The notes beneath the pieces were generated by a model that did not search any database, was not told where the DNA came from, and worked only from the letters and a program-made list of their open reading frames with translations. Of a stretch of DNA of 42,045 bases, positions 32,135 through 41,300 are shown piece by piece; the first letter of the stretch is position 1; each line of letters starts with the position of its first letter. This DNA comes from an uncultured Oscillospiraceae bacterium (GTDB lineage Bacteria; Bacillota; Clostridia; Oscillospirales; Oscillospiraceae), in the NCBI GenBank assembly GCA_934589225.1, contig CAKTNS010000026.1, positions 1 to 42,045 on the forward strand, written 5' to 3'. The translations under genes were made by a program, and so were the position numbers.

Positions 32135-32167
32135 GATACGCTTTCCGTATCGGTTGTGCCTATTGTA
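32135..32167 (-). promoter_or_regulatory. Promoter -10 and leader hairpin of the importer operon
   Basis: On the minus strand TGCTACAAT is an extended -10 element (TACAAT at 32167-32162). Eleven bases downstream a 6-bp inverted repeat, GATACG and CGTATC with 5 bases between (32151-32135), spans the start of the leader and could be an operator. No good -35 box is visible. The rest of 32168-32330 holds no gene. Confidence 0.55.
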
Positions 32168-32332
32168 GCATAGAAAATCAGAGAATAATTTTACAATTTT
32201 TAAGGTTTCTTTACATAGGAAAGGCCCCTCTTTCACTATTTTGTCTTTTTTACTGATATTTTGTTTTTTTAGCCCCTTTAAATGTGCAAGTTGCTATAAA
32301 GCGGTGTTCCCTTTTTTACATTCCCCACAACC

Positions 32333-32368
32333 AAAAAACGCCGCCTCCGGCTTTTAACCGAAGGCGGC
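32333..32368 (-). terminator. Terminator of the anSME gene
   Basis: An 11-bp stem (GCCGCCTCCGG with CCGAAGGCGGC, one mismatch) is followed on the minus strand by GTTTTTT. It lies nine bases after the anSME stop. Confidence 0.9.
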
Positions 32369-32377
32369 GAGAACAAT

Positions 32378-33490
32378 TTATCGGGTCAATACCCTGTAGA
32401 GCGTGCAAAGCCTGTCATAGGCGTACTCAAAAAAGGCCTTGTAGGCCGGGCAGAAGTAGTTAAGCCCCAGGCCCCTCTCAAAATAGTCCCGGTCCCGGCG
32501 GCAGCCGCCCCGGCACAGGGGGTACCACCGGCAGCTTCCGCATTCCGGGGCGGCGGGAACGCTCTCCTCCAGAAAGCCCAGCTCCCTGCGACGGCGGTCC
32601 ACCGTTTCGATGGATTCCAGGGCCAGATTCCCCAGCCGGTAGCGGTCCAGCATGTAAAAGTCGCAGGGATAGACGCTGCCGTCGGCCTCCACCACATACT
32701 GCATGGAGCAGTGCCCCAGCATCCCGCAGGCCTGGGGCAGCTGGCCGTTGAGCATGCACAGCAGGTTATCAAAATACCCATGGTACTGCTTGTTCCCCGC
32801 CATGGCCTCCCGATACCACAGATCAAAGGCGGTTTTTAAGTATTTTTCAAAGAGCTCCGGGGTCAGCGACCACTCCTGTCCCCCGCGGACCTCCCCCATG
32901 GGGTCCAGGCAGGGGATGAACTGCTGATAGCGGAAGCCCTTTTTTGTGAAAAAGCTGTGGATGGCGCCGTAGGAGCGGACGGTGTTTTTGGTGATCACCG
33001 TCAGGATGTTGTACTCCACCCCACACCGCTCCAGAATTTCAATGGCGTGGACCACCCGGCCGAAGGTCCCCTTCCCTGCCGCGTCCAGCCGGTTCCGGTC
33101 GTGGACCTCCTTGGTGCCGTCCAGGGAGACCCCCACCAGAAAGTGGTTTTCCGCCAGAAAGGCCCCCCAGGCTTCATCGAGCAGCAGCCCGTTTGTTTGC
33201 AGGGCAAAGTGGAGCCGGGCATTGTTCTTGTTTTTCTCCCTTGCCAGGGCCACCGCCTCCCGAAAAAAATCCAGCCCCGCCAGGGTGGGCTCGCCCCCCT
33301 GAAAGGCAATGGTGCATTCCCCTGTCACCGCCTCCAGCCCATGCTCCAGCACCCCGGAAAGGGTCTCCCGGGACATCATGCCGTAGCTGGGAACCTGCCG
33401 CTTGCTGGTTTCATCCGCGTAAAAACAGTACCGGCAGCGCATATTGCACAACCCGCTGGCCGGTTTGATCATGATGTGAAGCGAACGCAT
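32378..33490 (-). CDS. Anaerobic sulfatase-maturating enzyme (radical SAM)
   Basis: The 370-residue enzyme has the radical SAM cluster motif CxxxCxxC (Cys15, Cys19, Cys22 in LCNMRCRYC), the segment FQGGEPTLAGLDFF, and a C-terminal SPASM region with cysteines for two further clusters (CGMLGHCS, VYPCDFY, CGSCRWYPLCRGGCRR). Anaerobic sulfatase-maturating enzymes oxidise the active-site Cys or Ser of sulfatases to formylglycine in the cytoplasm without oxygen. Both sulfatases in this window carry matching Cys-type CxPxR motifs. The gene is a single transcription unit with a promoter at 33549-33577 and its own terminator; GGGAGG precedes the ATG. Confidence 0.92.
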   Translation of the reverse strand: MRSLHIMIKPASGLCNMRCRYCFYADETSKRQVPSYGMMSRETLSGVLEHGLEAVTGECTIAFQGGEPTLAGLDFFREAVALAREKNKNNARLHFALQTNGLLLDEAWGAFLAENHFLVGVSLDGTKEVHDRNRLDAAGKGTFGRVVHAIEILERCGVEYNILTVITKNTVRSYGAIHSFFTKKGFRYQQFIPCLDPMGEVRGGQEWSLTPELFEKYLKTAFDLWYREAMAGNKQYHGYFDNLLCMLNGQLPQACGMLGHCSMQYVVEADGSVYPCDFYMLDRYRLGNLALESIETVDRRRRELGFLEESVPAAPECGSCRWYPLCRGGCRRDRDYFERGLGLNYFCPAYKAFFEYAYDRLCTLYRVLTR

Positions 33491-33548
33491 AAAAGTCCTC
33501 CCGCCGCTTTTCTCCCAGGGCAGTCTCCCGGGGTATTCTTATTTTTCC

Positions 33549-33577
33549 ATTCTAACAAAATCCCCCCGGTTTTTCAA
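33549..33577 (-). promoter_or_regulatory. Promoter of the anSME gene, inside a duplicated terminator
   Basis: On the minus strand TTGAAA (33577-33572) and TAGAAT (33554-33549) are 17 bases apart. The -35 box is formed by the loop of a terminator-like hairpin that duplicates the one following the lipoprotein gene; in the other copy the same position reads CTGCAA. Confidence 0.65.
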
Positions 33578-33601
33578 CCGGGAGGATTTGGGTTTTGGCA
33601 T
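33556..33601 (-). terminator. Duplicate copy of the lipoprotein-gene terminator
   Basis: CAAATCCTCCCGGTT/AACCGGGGGGATTTT hairpin on the minus strand is nearly identical to the structure at 34254-34296. It no longer follows an intact gene; only the remnant at 33602-33640 precedes it. Confidence 0.75.
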
Positions 33602-33640
33602 TTACAGCACCGGTGGTGTCCACAGGTCGCTGCTGCCGCC
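33602..33640 (-). pseudogene. Remnant of the 3' end of a lipoprotein-gene paralogue
   Basis: These 39 bases encode GGSSDLWTPPVL and a stop, exactly the C terminus of the lipoprotein encoded at 34301-35383. The two copies differ at two positions, both third codon positions and silent. Upstream the match stops at a palindromic repeat junction (CCGCCCCTAC). Confidence 0.75.
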
Positions 33641-33738
33641 CCTACAATACATTTGTTTCGTATTTCCACATTTTTTGCGTTTCTATTACCGATTTGCATT
33701 CTATAAAATGCTAAAAACACTGTACATTGACGTAGGGG
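33641..33738 (+). repeat. 98-bp direct repeat, copy 1
   Basis: The block starting CCTACAATACATTTGTTTCG and ending ACATTGACGTAGGGG recurs at 34137-34233 in the same orientation with about ten differences. Both copies sit between palindromic-repeat ends. Confidence 0.85.
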
Positions 33739-34141
33739 CGGCAATCTGCCGCCCGCCACGTTTCGAATATAACCTGTTTGGTTGAACGGAACCACGCAAT
33801 GTAGCGGCGATGATTCATCGCCATAAAGCGTTACAAATATAACCCGTGCGGTTGAATGGTATCACGCAATGTAGCGGCGATGATCCATCGCCAAGCAACG
33901 TAACAAATACAACCCCTGCGGTTGAACGGAACCACCCACCGACATGTCATTCCGAGGGAGCGAAAGCGAGTCGAGGAATCTTCCCAAGTTGCCTGTTTTA
34001 TCTTGTAGTGGTTCTTCCTCCAACGTGGTGGATTCCTCCACTCCGCTTCGCTGCGGTCGGAATGACATATCTGGGGGGTGGTTCCGTTTATCCACACAGG
34101 TTGTATTTGCAACGCAACGGGCGGCAGATTGCCGCCCCTAC
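33732..34141. repeat. Cluster of modular palindromic intergenic repeats (copy 2)
   Basis: Head hairpins GTAGGGGCGGCAATCTGCC (33732) and GTAGCGGCGATGATTCATCG (near 33801 and 33871), each with the AATATAACC-GTGCGGTTGAA tail, lead to an inner inverted module beginning GTCATTCCGAGG (near 33946) and ending CGGAATGACAT (near 34070), then to oppositely oriented units ending GCCGCCCCTAC. The overall arrangement is the same nested palindrome as at 19499-20150 and 41727-41987. No gene is credible here. Confidence 0.85.
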
Positions 34142-34233
34142 AATACATTTGTTTCGTATTTCCATATTTTGGCGTTTCTATTTCCGATTTTCGTTCTATA
34201 AAATGTCAAAAACGCTGTACATTGACGTAGGGG
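34137..34233 (+). repeat. 97-bp direct repeat, copy 2
   Basis: This is the second copy of the block at 33641-33738. It is followed by an orphan 7-bp hairpin (GCTTCGC and GCGAAGC, 34238-34254) that replaces the usual GCCGCC head. Confidence 0.85.
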
Positions 34234-34253
34234 TGGTGCTTCGCGCAGCGAAG

Positions 34254-34296
34254 CAAAATCCCCCCCGGTTTTGCAGCCGGGGGGATTTGGGTTTTG
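34254..34296 (-). terminator. Terminator of the adhesin/lipoprotein operon
   Basis: On the minus strand AAATCCCCCCGG pairs with CCGGGGGGGATTT around the loop CTGCAAAA, and TTTTGC follows. It begins four bases after the lipoprotein stop. Confidence 0.88.
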
Positions 34297-34300
34297 TCGT

Positions 34301-35383
34301 TTACAGCACCGGCGGGGTCCACAGGTCGCTGCTGCCGCCGCCGGAGGAGCCGCTTTCCGGGGCGGGGGTGATGACCAAGGGGGTCTCCAGTAAGGTGTTA
34401 GAGGCGGCGTAGAACCGTTCGCCGTCCACCTGCACCAGGGCGGTGAGCCCTGAGTCCCAGAGGACGGTTAGGGGCTTGTTGGTGTACAAAGACTTTACCT
34501 CCTTATGAAGGAGCTGATAGTGCCCGTAGAGCTTGCAGTTGTTGCCCGCGTAGCCTTCCCAGGGGGTGAAAGTCTGGGCATTTTCAAGCCAGGCGGTGGG
34601 GATGTAGGCGGTGGTGCCGTCGGATTCCAGGATGGCGGTATAGCCCGGGAGCTCCGGGGCCGCGCCGGGCTCCAGGACGGAAACCCGGTCTCCAAAGTCA
34701 CAAAACCTGAGCACCAGGGGCACGCCGGAGACCTTCACCTTGGCTTCCCCGGTTTTCACGGCATCTGCCAACAGCTTCAGCGCGCCGGGGTGCATCAGGG
34801 TGATGTCGCCGCCGTCCTGGGGGCCGGAGCCGCCGGAATCGCCGGAGCCGCTGTCCGCCGGGGGCTGATAGGGGTATCTGCTCTGCTGGGCCAGGGGCAC
34901 GAAGCCCAACTTCTCCCCTGCCTGCACATAGAGGCAGTGTTCCAGTTCCTCCAAAACCTCCAATTTGGTGTTGGTGGCCAGCCGGGCCAGGGGTTCTCCC
35001 AGGCAGGAAAAGTCCGGGTAGAGCCCCGCGTTCCACAGGGCGTAGGCCGTGCGGCCCTCAAAGGGCTCGTCCGGGAAGCGGAGGAAGTCTGCCTCTACTA
35101 CCCCCTCCTCCGTCCCCGCCGTGACCTTGGCGTAGGTTTCCTCATAGCCCGTGACCTCCAGGGTCGTCCCCTGCTGCAGCAGAAGGCGGATCACCGGGAT
35201 GCGGTCTCCCATGACAAGGGATTCCGTGGTTTTGGGGGCGGTGGTTTCCGGGACGGTGGTCTCCGTTTCCTGGGTGACAGGGGCCGTGGAGGCGGGAGGC
35301 TCCGTGGTCGGGGCCTCCTGCCCTTTTCCGCAGCCTGCCGTCAGCAGGCACAGGGCCAGAAGCAAGGCCATATATTTTTTCAT
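34301..35383 (-). CDS. Secreted lipoprotein, function unknown
   Basis: The 360-residue protein starts with a lipoprotein signal (MKKYMALLLALCLLTAGCGKG; lipobox LTAGC) and a Thr/Pro/Glu-rich linker of about 35 residues. The remainder has no motif I recognise; repeated short beta-rich segments such as LEVTGYEETYAKVTAGTEEG and LEVLEELEHCLYVQAGEK look like SH3b-type folds, and a Gly/Ser-rich linker (SGSGDSGGSG) splits it into two parts. Its ATG overlaps the stop of the large beta-helix protein, so the two are translated together and may work as a surface pair. A remnant of a second copy lies downstream. Confidence 0.75.
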   Translation of the reverse strand: MKKYMALLLALCLLTAGCGKGQEAPTTEPPASTAPVTQETETTVPETTAPKTTESLVMGDRIPVIRLLLQQGTTLEVTGYEETYAKVTAGTEEGVVEADFLRFPDEPFEGRTAYALWNAGLYPDFSCLGEPLARLATNTKLEVLEELEHCLYVQAGEKLGFVPLAQQSRYPYQPPADSGSGDSGGSGPQDGGDITLMHPGALKLLADAVKTGEAKVKVSGVPLVLRFCDFGDRVSVLEPGAAPELPGYTAILESDGTTAYIPTAWLENAQTFTPWEGYAGNNCKLYGHYQLLHKEVKSLYTNKPLTVLWDSGLTALVQVDGERFYAASNTLLETPLVITPAPESGSSGGGSSDLWTPPVL

Positions 35384-38300
35384 TTGGTTTCTCCTCCCTG
35401 CTCCGTCTTGCCGTAGACGGCATCGATGATCTGGTGGACATACTGGTATCCGGCGGTTCCGGGCTGATAGGTGTTGGCGTTCTGTTTTGCGATGTAGCCA
35501 ATGGACCGGCTGACGCAGCCGCCGTAAATGGTGACGGTTTCGCCGGTGGCGGTGTCCTTCAGGAGGACGTAGGGCCGCAGGGTCAACGTATCCTTGCAGT
35601 CCTCCAGGCTGAAGCCCACCAGGACGTTGGTATACTGGACCATCCCGCCTGCTCTTCCAAAAACGGGGTCCGCCTTGCCCTTTTTGTAGGCAAAGTTGTG
35701 GCTGTGGCTGTTTTCCAGGGTGGGGGTGCCCACGCCCCGCATGACCACGGTGCCGTATTCCTCCAGGGTGTAGCCCGCCAGGCCCTGAGCCCCTATGAGG
35801 GCCGTTCTCTTGGTCTCGCTGATGCCGGTGATCATGCGGATGCCCTTGGTGCCGGTGAGGCGGATGGAGCATCCGGCGTAGTTCAGCAGATTCTCAAACT
35901 CCGGAATCTCCTCCAGGGTCACGCCGGTGTCTGCCCGCCGGAACCGGTAGACCTTCATGCCGGTGGGGTAGTCGTTCCCGCCGCCGCTTTGGTTGTAGGT
36001 GTAGGTGGTCAGGAGCCCCGCATCCTCCGACAGCAGGATATGGCTGCCGCCGCTTGTATTAATGGGCTGCTTCTGGCCGTCGATCCAAACCGTCCCCGCA
36101 TCTCCACCAAAGTCCAGGCCGCTCAAATCCAGATAGCGTCTATTCGCCGTAATGACTGCGGTGGTGCCGGTCTGCTGGCCCTGTGCCGCCAGAACGTAGT
36201 TGCCCTGTTCCGCGCCGCCCAGGGTCAGGCCGGTGATGTTCACGAACTTGTCGCCCACGTTGGCATCCTCAAAAGCGCCTTCCGCGGTGACGGTGAGCTT
36301 GTCGCCGTCCACGTTGCCATCCAGCCGCGCATTTTCGTAGTCAAAGGTCACCTGGGTATTGCCGTCATAGGTCTTATCCTGGGCGGCAATGCCGGAGACG
36401 GTGACGGGTCTGGGGGTAATACGGGCCTCCACGCCGGTGGGCTGGGTCAAAGCGTAGTTTCCGGCATCCTTGCCGGTGAGGGTAAAGGGGGTGAAGGTCA
36501 CCTGGACGTTTTCCCCCTTGTCCTTGGAAACAAAGGTGGGGAAGCCGGTGACCAGATAAACGTCGTCGCCCGCCACAAAGCCGCTGTGGGTCACGGTATC
36601 GAGCTTGGCGCTCAGCGTGCCGTCATAGGTCTTGTCCTTCGCCGTAACGGTCAGGGCAACGGGCATGGGGGTAATGCTTGCCGTGGTGGCTACAGGCTGG
36701 CCGGAAAGCTCATAGTTCCCTGCCGCCGGGCCCTCCAGGCGGAATCCGGTGAAGGTGACGGTCTTGTCTGTGCCTGCGTTCTTGTCGTTATAGGCGGCGG
36801 TGCCCACTTGGAAGGTCAGGTTCTCGCCGTCAAAGTTGGCGGAGAGATGGCCATTGTCGGTGATTGCCGCATTGGCGGTGCCGTCGTAGACCTTGCTTGC
36901 TTCCACGGCAACGCCCTGGATGGTCACGTTCTTCTGTTCAACGGTCAGGGTGCCCTTTGTAAAGGTGATGTCGTAGTTCCCGGAAGTCAGGCCGTCGAGG
37001 GTGATTTCATAGTTGCCCACGCTGCCATACTGCTGATAATTGTAGGCATATGCCAGCTCGCCCTCCAGAACATCTTCCTTCTCGTCCTTTACAAAACCGC
37101 TGTAAGTAACGCCGTTATTGTCCGGCTTCTCGCCGTAGGTGATGGTCTTGGGATTGGCGGTGACGGTCAGGGGCGCCTTGGCAATGGTAAAATCCACCGT
37201 TTTCGAAACGCCGTTATAGTTGCCGGTTTTCGCCACGGTAAAGACCGCCCGGTAGTCACCCGCATTGGTGGGCACGTCGTTGCCCAGGGATTTGCCGTCT
37301 TTGAAGTATTCCACGGTCTCGGTGTCCGTGCCGAATTTCGCCCTACCCATGGTGACGGTGGGTTTCTTTCCGTAGGTGCAGTTGGTAACGCTAGGTTCCA
37401 CTGTCCACTTGTTGTCCGTTACCGCCTGGATTTTCCAGTCTTTGGAGGCGGAGAGGGTAAAGTTGCCCGTGCCGTTGACCGTCAGGGTGTAGGTTCCCAC
37501 ATTGGTGGCTTTTGCGTCACCGGAAACGGTATAGTCATCCTTGCCCAGGGTCAGATTGTCAATCGTTACACCGGTAACGGCATTGGTCAGCTCCTGGCCG
37601 GTGTAGGTCTGGGTGCCCTCTTTCAATGTAACGGATGCACCCGTGATGTTCTTCGGGGCAATGTTCCAATTCTTGGTTGCCGTGCCGGTGAAGTTGACCT
37701 TGCCCGTAAGGATCATGGTGTAGGTCCCGGCGTTGGTTCCCGTTCTGTCGGTGACATCACAGATCACGTCCAGGCCGTCCACCTGCACGGAGGTGATGTT
37801 CTGGGTCTGCTGCTGACCGTTGTAGGTCAGGCTCTTCCCCAGGGTGACATTGGCATCCTTGATGTCCTTCGGGGCGATTTTCACGTCGATTGGGCTAACC
37901 TGACCATCATTGTGGTTTTTGTCGCCCACCAGCTGATAGCGGACGGTGTATGTGCCCGCATTCCTGGCCTGGGGGATGCTCTCGCCGATCAGATCCCCTT
38001 CCAGCCAGTATTGGAATGTTCCGTGTGCGGAGGAACCGGGGTTGATCAGCTCCTGGTTCTCACCGTCGTAGATCAGCCCTTTCTTTGCGGTGGGGGCAGT
38101 AAATTGGGCATCGGCCTTTTCGATGGTGAAAGACTTAGTAGTTACGTCCGGTAGTTTGTAGTTCCCCGCTTTCTCGCCCTGGATTTCCGTTACGGTTGCG
38201 GTGTGTTCGCCCGCATCAGTCTTCTGCCCGGTAACGGTCAGGGTCAGCTTATCGCCGTTCACCATCTCCCCGGCGGTGGCACTGGGGGCCCAGAGGTTGC

Positions 38301-41300
38301 CGTCATAGGTGTAGGTGGTGCTGCCCCAATTAATGGAGATGGTCTTCTGTTCAACGAACAGGGGACCCTCCTTAAAGTCGATGTTGTAATTCTTGGAAGT
38401 CAGGCCCCCAGGGGTGATTGTATAACGGCCCACTTGATCGTACTGCTGATAGTCGTAGGTATAGTCCAGCTTCCCGCTTAGGATGTTTGGGGTGTATTCG
38501 TTCTCACCGCCTACGAATCCTTTGTAAGTAACACCATCATTGTCAGGCGCGCCGCCATAGGTGATGGCATTGGAATTGGCGGTAATGGTCAGAGGGGCGG
38601 GCTGGATTGTAAATTCTGTCCCCTTGACATCGTCGGCAAGGAAATAGTTTCCCGCATTCCCGCCAACCAGGATCAGATCTTCCGTTGTGTAAGTTCCAAC
38701 ATCGGTTTGTTGGTTACTGATTTCCAGGTATACCCGATCGCCGCGAACCCGGCCCGTCAGCGTGGCGGTAGGTTGCTGGGGCCAACCGTTGTAGGTCAGG
38801 ATCCTCTTGGTCCAGTTCACACCCAGAGGTTTTTTCGCAATCGTCACTTCCAGCTGCCCCATGTCGCTGTCTGCTTTGTCCCCGACCCTCGGCACATAGT
38901 ACCAGACGGTATAGGTCCCGGCATCGGTCTTGCTGGGCAATTCTTTGGAAAAGGCATTTTTCCCAGGCTGGCCGCTGCCGGAGAGCGTTACAGCATACCG
39001 CATCGTGCCGCCCGCTCCTGCCGTACCGGCACTGACCAGCTCCTGGGAGCTGCCGTCATATGTGAGGCCCTCCTGACCGGTGGGCGGCGTGCTGATCTCC
39101 ATTCTATTCAGTTTCACCCAGAGCTCGTTGGAGTTCTCCAAGGTGAATACATATCCATCATTCTCGCACGTCAGGTATTGGAGGCTCTCCTGGTCGCCGG
39201 TCGCAACTCTCATCTCTTCTGGTCTGCTGAAGCAAATACCCAGCTGTGCGCCTGTCGTGAGATTTGTGATCGACAGCTCACGGCCCATCATAACATATAG
39301 GTTGCCTGTACCGTTGCCTGTATTCTCCGTGATTCTCGCCCCTCCGGACAACTGGCAGCTTACAATGCCTTCGATATACACACCTTTGCCATTACTCACA
39401 GCCTTGTTTCCGGTGATGCTGCCGCCGGACATGGTGAAGCTGCCGTTATACATGTAGACACCGCCACCGGCGGCATTTGCCGTGTTGTTGGAAATGGTGC
39501 CGCCACTCATGGTGAAGCTGTGTTTATCCACATACACGCCGCCGCCATTTTTCTTTGCCGTGTTGCCGGAAATGGTGCCGCCTTTCATGGCGAAGCTGCC
39601 CATATGTACAGCCACGCCGCCACCATTGCCGTAAGACTTGTTTTCTGCCTGGTTCTTGCGAATCTCGCCGCCTTCCATGGTGAAGCTGCCATTTCGATAC
39701 ACTTCCACGCCACCGCCTGATTGCGCACGGTTTCCGGAAATGGTGCCGTTATACATATTGAAGGTGCCAGAGGTATACACATACACGCCGCCGCCTGATT
39801 GCGCCTGGTTGTTGGAAATGGTGCCGCCTTTCATGGTGAAGGTGCCACCTTGACCCACATACACGCCGCCACCATAGCCACTTGATACATTGTTTCCGGA
39901 AATGGTGCCGCCATTCATGTTGAAGGTGCCACCTTGATCCACATACACGCCGCCGCCCTTGCGACCATCTGCACTGTTGCCGGAAATGGTGCCGCTTTCC
40001 ATGTTGCATATTCCTTTTGATCCAATGGAAATCGCTCCGTCATCTTTTAGGCAGGAAAAGTCCTTAATGGTGACTCCGTCAATGGTCAGTGTGCCATTCT
40101 CCACATTAAAACATCGGATATATTCTTGCTTCCCGTTCTTTGTTATTGTGCCGTTCTTCACTTTAAAGTTTCCACCATCGAGCGTAAACACACCAGATGC
40201 GCCAAATATACTACCGTCGTCGCCACTGTAGGTGATGGTTTTTCCATTCAAATCCAGGGTGATGTTCTTTCCCTCTCCAATCGTGATGGATCTTGAAATG
40301 TTGAAATCCGCACCCACTGTGATGTTGCCGCCAGCGTTGATTGCATTCTGAAGGTCTGTTTCGTTGTTGACAGTCCCCTCCGCCAACACCTCCGGCTCCT
40401 CAAAGCGCACCGTTACCTCCAGCGCCGCCACGCCCTCTGCCAGGGTATAGCCCTCCGGCAGGGTGGTCACAAAGGTATAGTCCCCGGTGAAGGCTCCCCC
40501 GGCGGGGTAGCCTTCGCAGGTCCAGGGGCCCAGAGGGACGGTCTCCTCCGCCCCCTCCACCGTGGCCAGAATGGCCCCGGGCAGGGCGCCGGTCAGAAGC
40601 TCCATGGCAATGGGCTCCTCCTGGGTGGCGGAAAGATACACCTCCCCGGTCTCCGGGTCCAAAATCCGGTCTTCCTCCTCCTCCGGCTGCACCCAGGTCC
40701 AGGCGGTGACGGTTTTCCCCACCTGGGCCGCTTCCAGCGCCGCCAGCGCCGCCCCCGCCGCCTGATAAGGCGCCAGGTCCACCAGGTCCTGATCCTCCTG
40801 GGGCAGCAGGGCAAAGCTTTCCGTGATGGTCTCCAGCTGGAGCTTCACCAGGTCCCCGTTCTCCCGGGTGATCTCTTCCGGTGCGGGCAGCCCATGAATC
40901 AGCCCCTGTACAACTTCAATGTCCCGGCACCGCGGACACTCCGCCGCCAGCGCCCCATGGGGGCACAGCTCCTCCCCGGGCTCCGTGGGTTCCGTGGGCT
41001 CCGTGGCCTCGGTAGGCTTCGTGGGCTCGGAGGGGTCAGAAGGCTCTGTGCCCCCGGTAGTGCCCGTGGTTCCGGTGGTGGTCGTGGCACCGGTGGTGGT
41101 CGTGGCACCGGTGTTGGCCGTGTCACCGGTATTGGCCGGGTCTCCGGTGTTGGTCGTGTCACCGGCATTGGCCGGGTCTACGGCATTGGCCGGGTCGCCG
41201 GCATTGGCCGGGTCTCCGGCATTGGCCGGGTCTACGGCGTTGGCCGGGTCTCCGACATTGGCCGGGTCTCCGACATTGGCAGGATCTCCGGTATTGGCCG

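Noticed and set aside
33846..34412. Open frames running through the second palindromic cluster
   Set aside because: They are composed of repeat sequence, lack ribosome sites and read into the antisense of the lipoprotein gene.
35434..38154. A 906-codon open frame antisense to the adhesin gene
   Set aside because: It mirrors the repetitive MBG region, has no ribosome site or recognisable domain, and is explained by the codon bias of the opposite gene.
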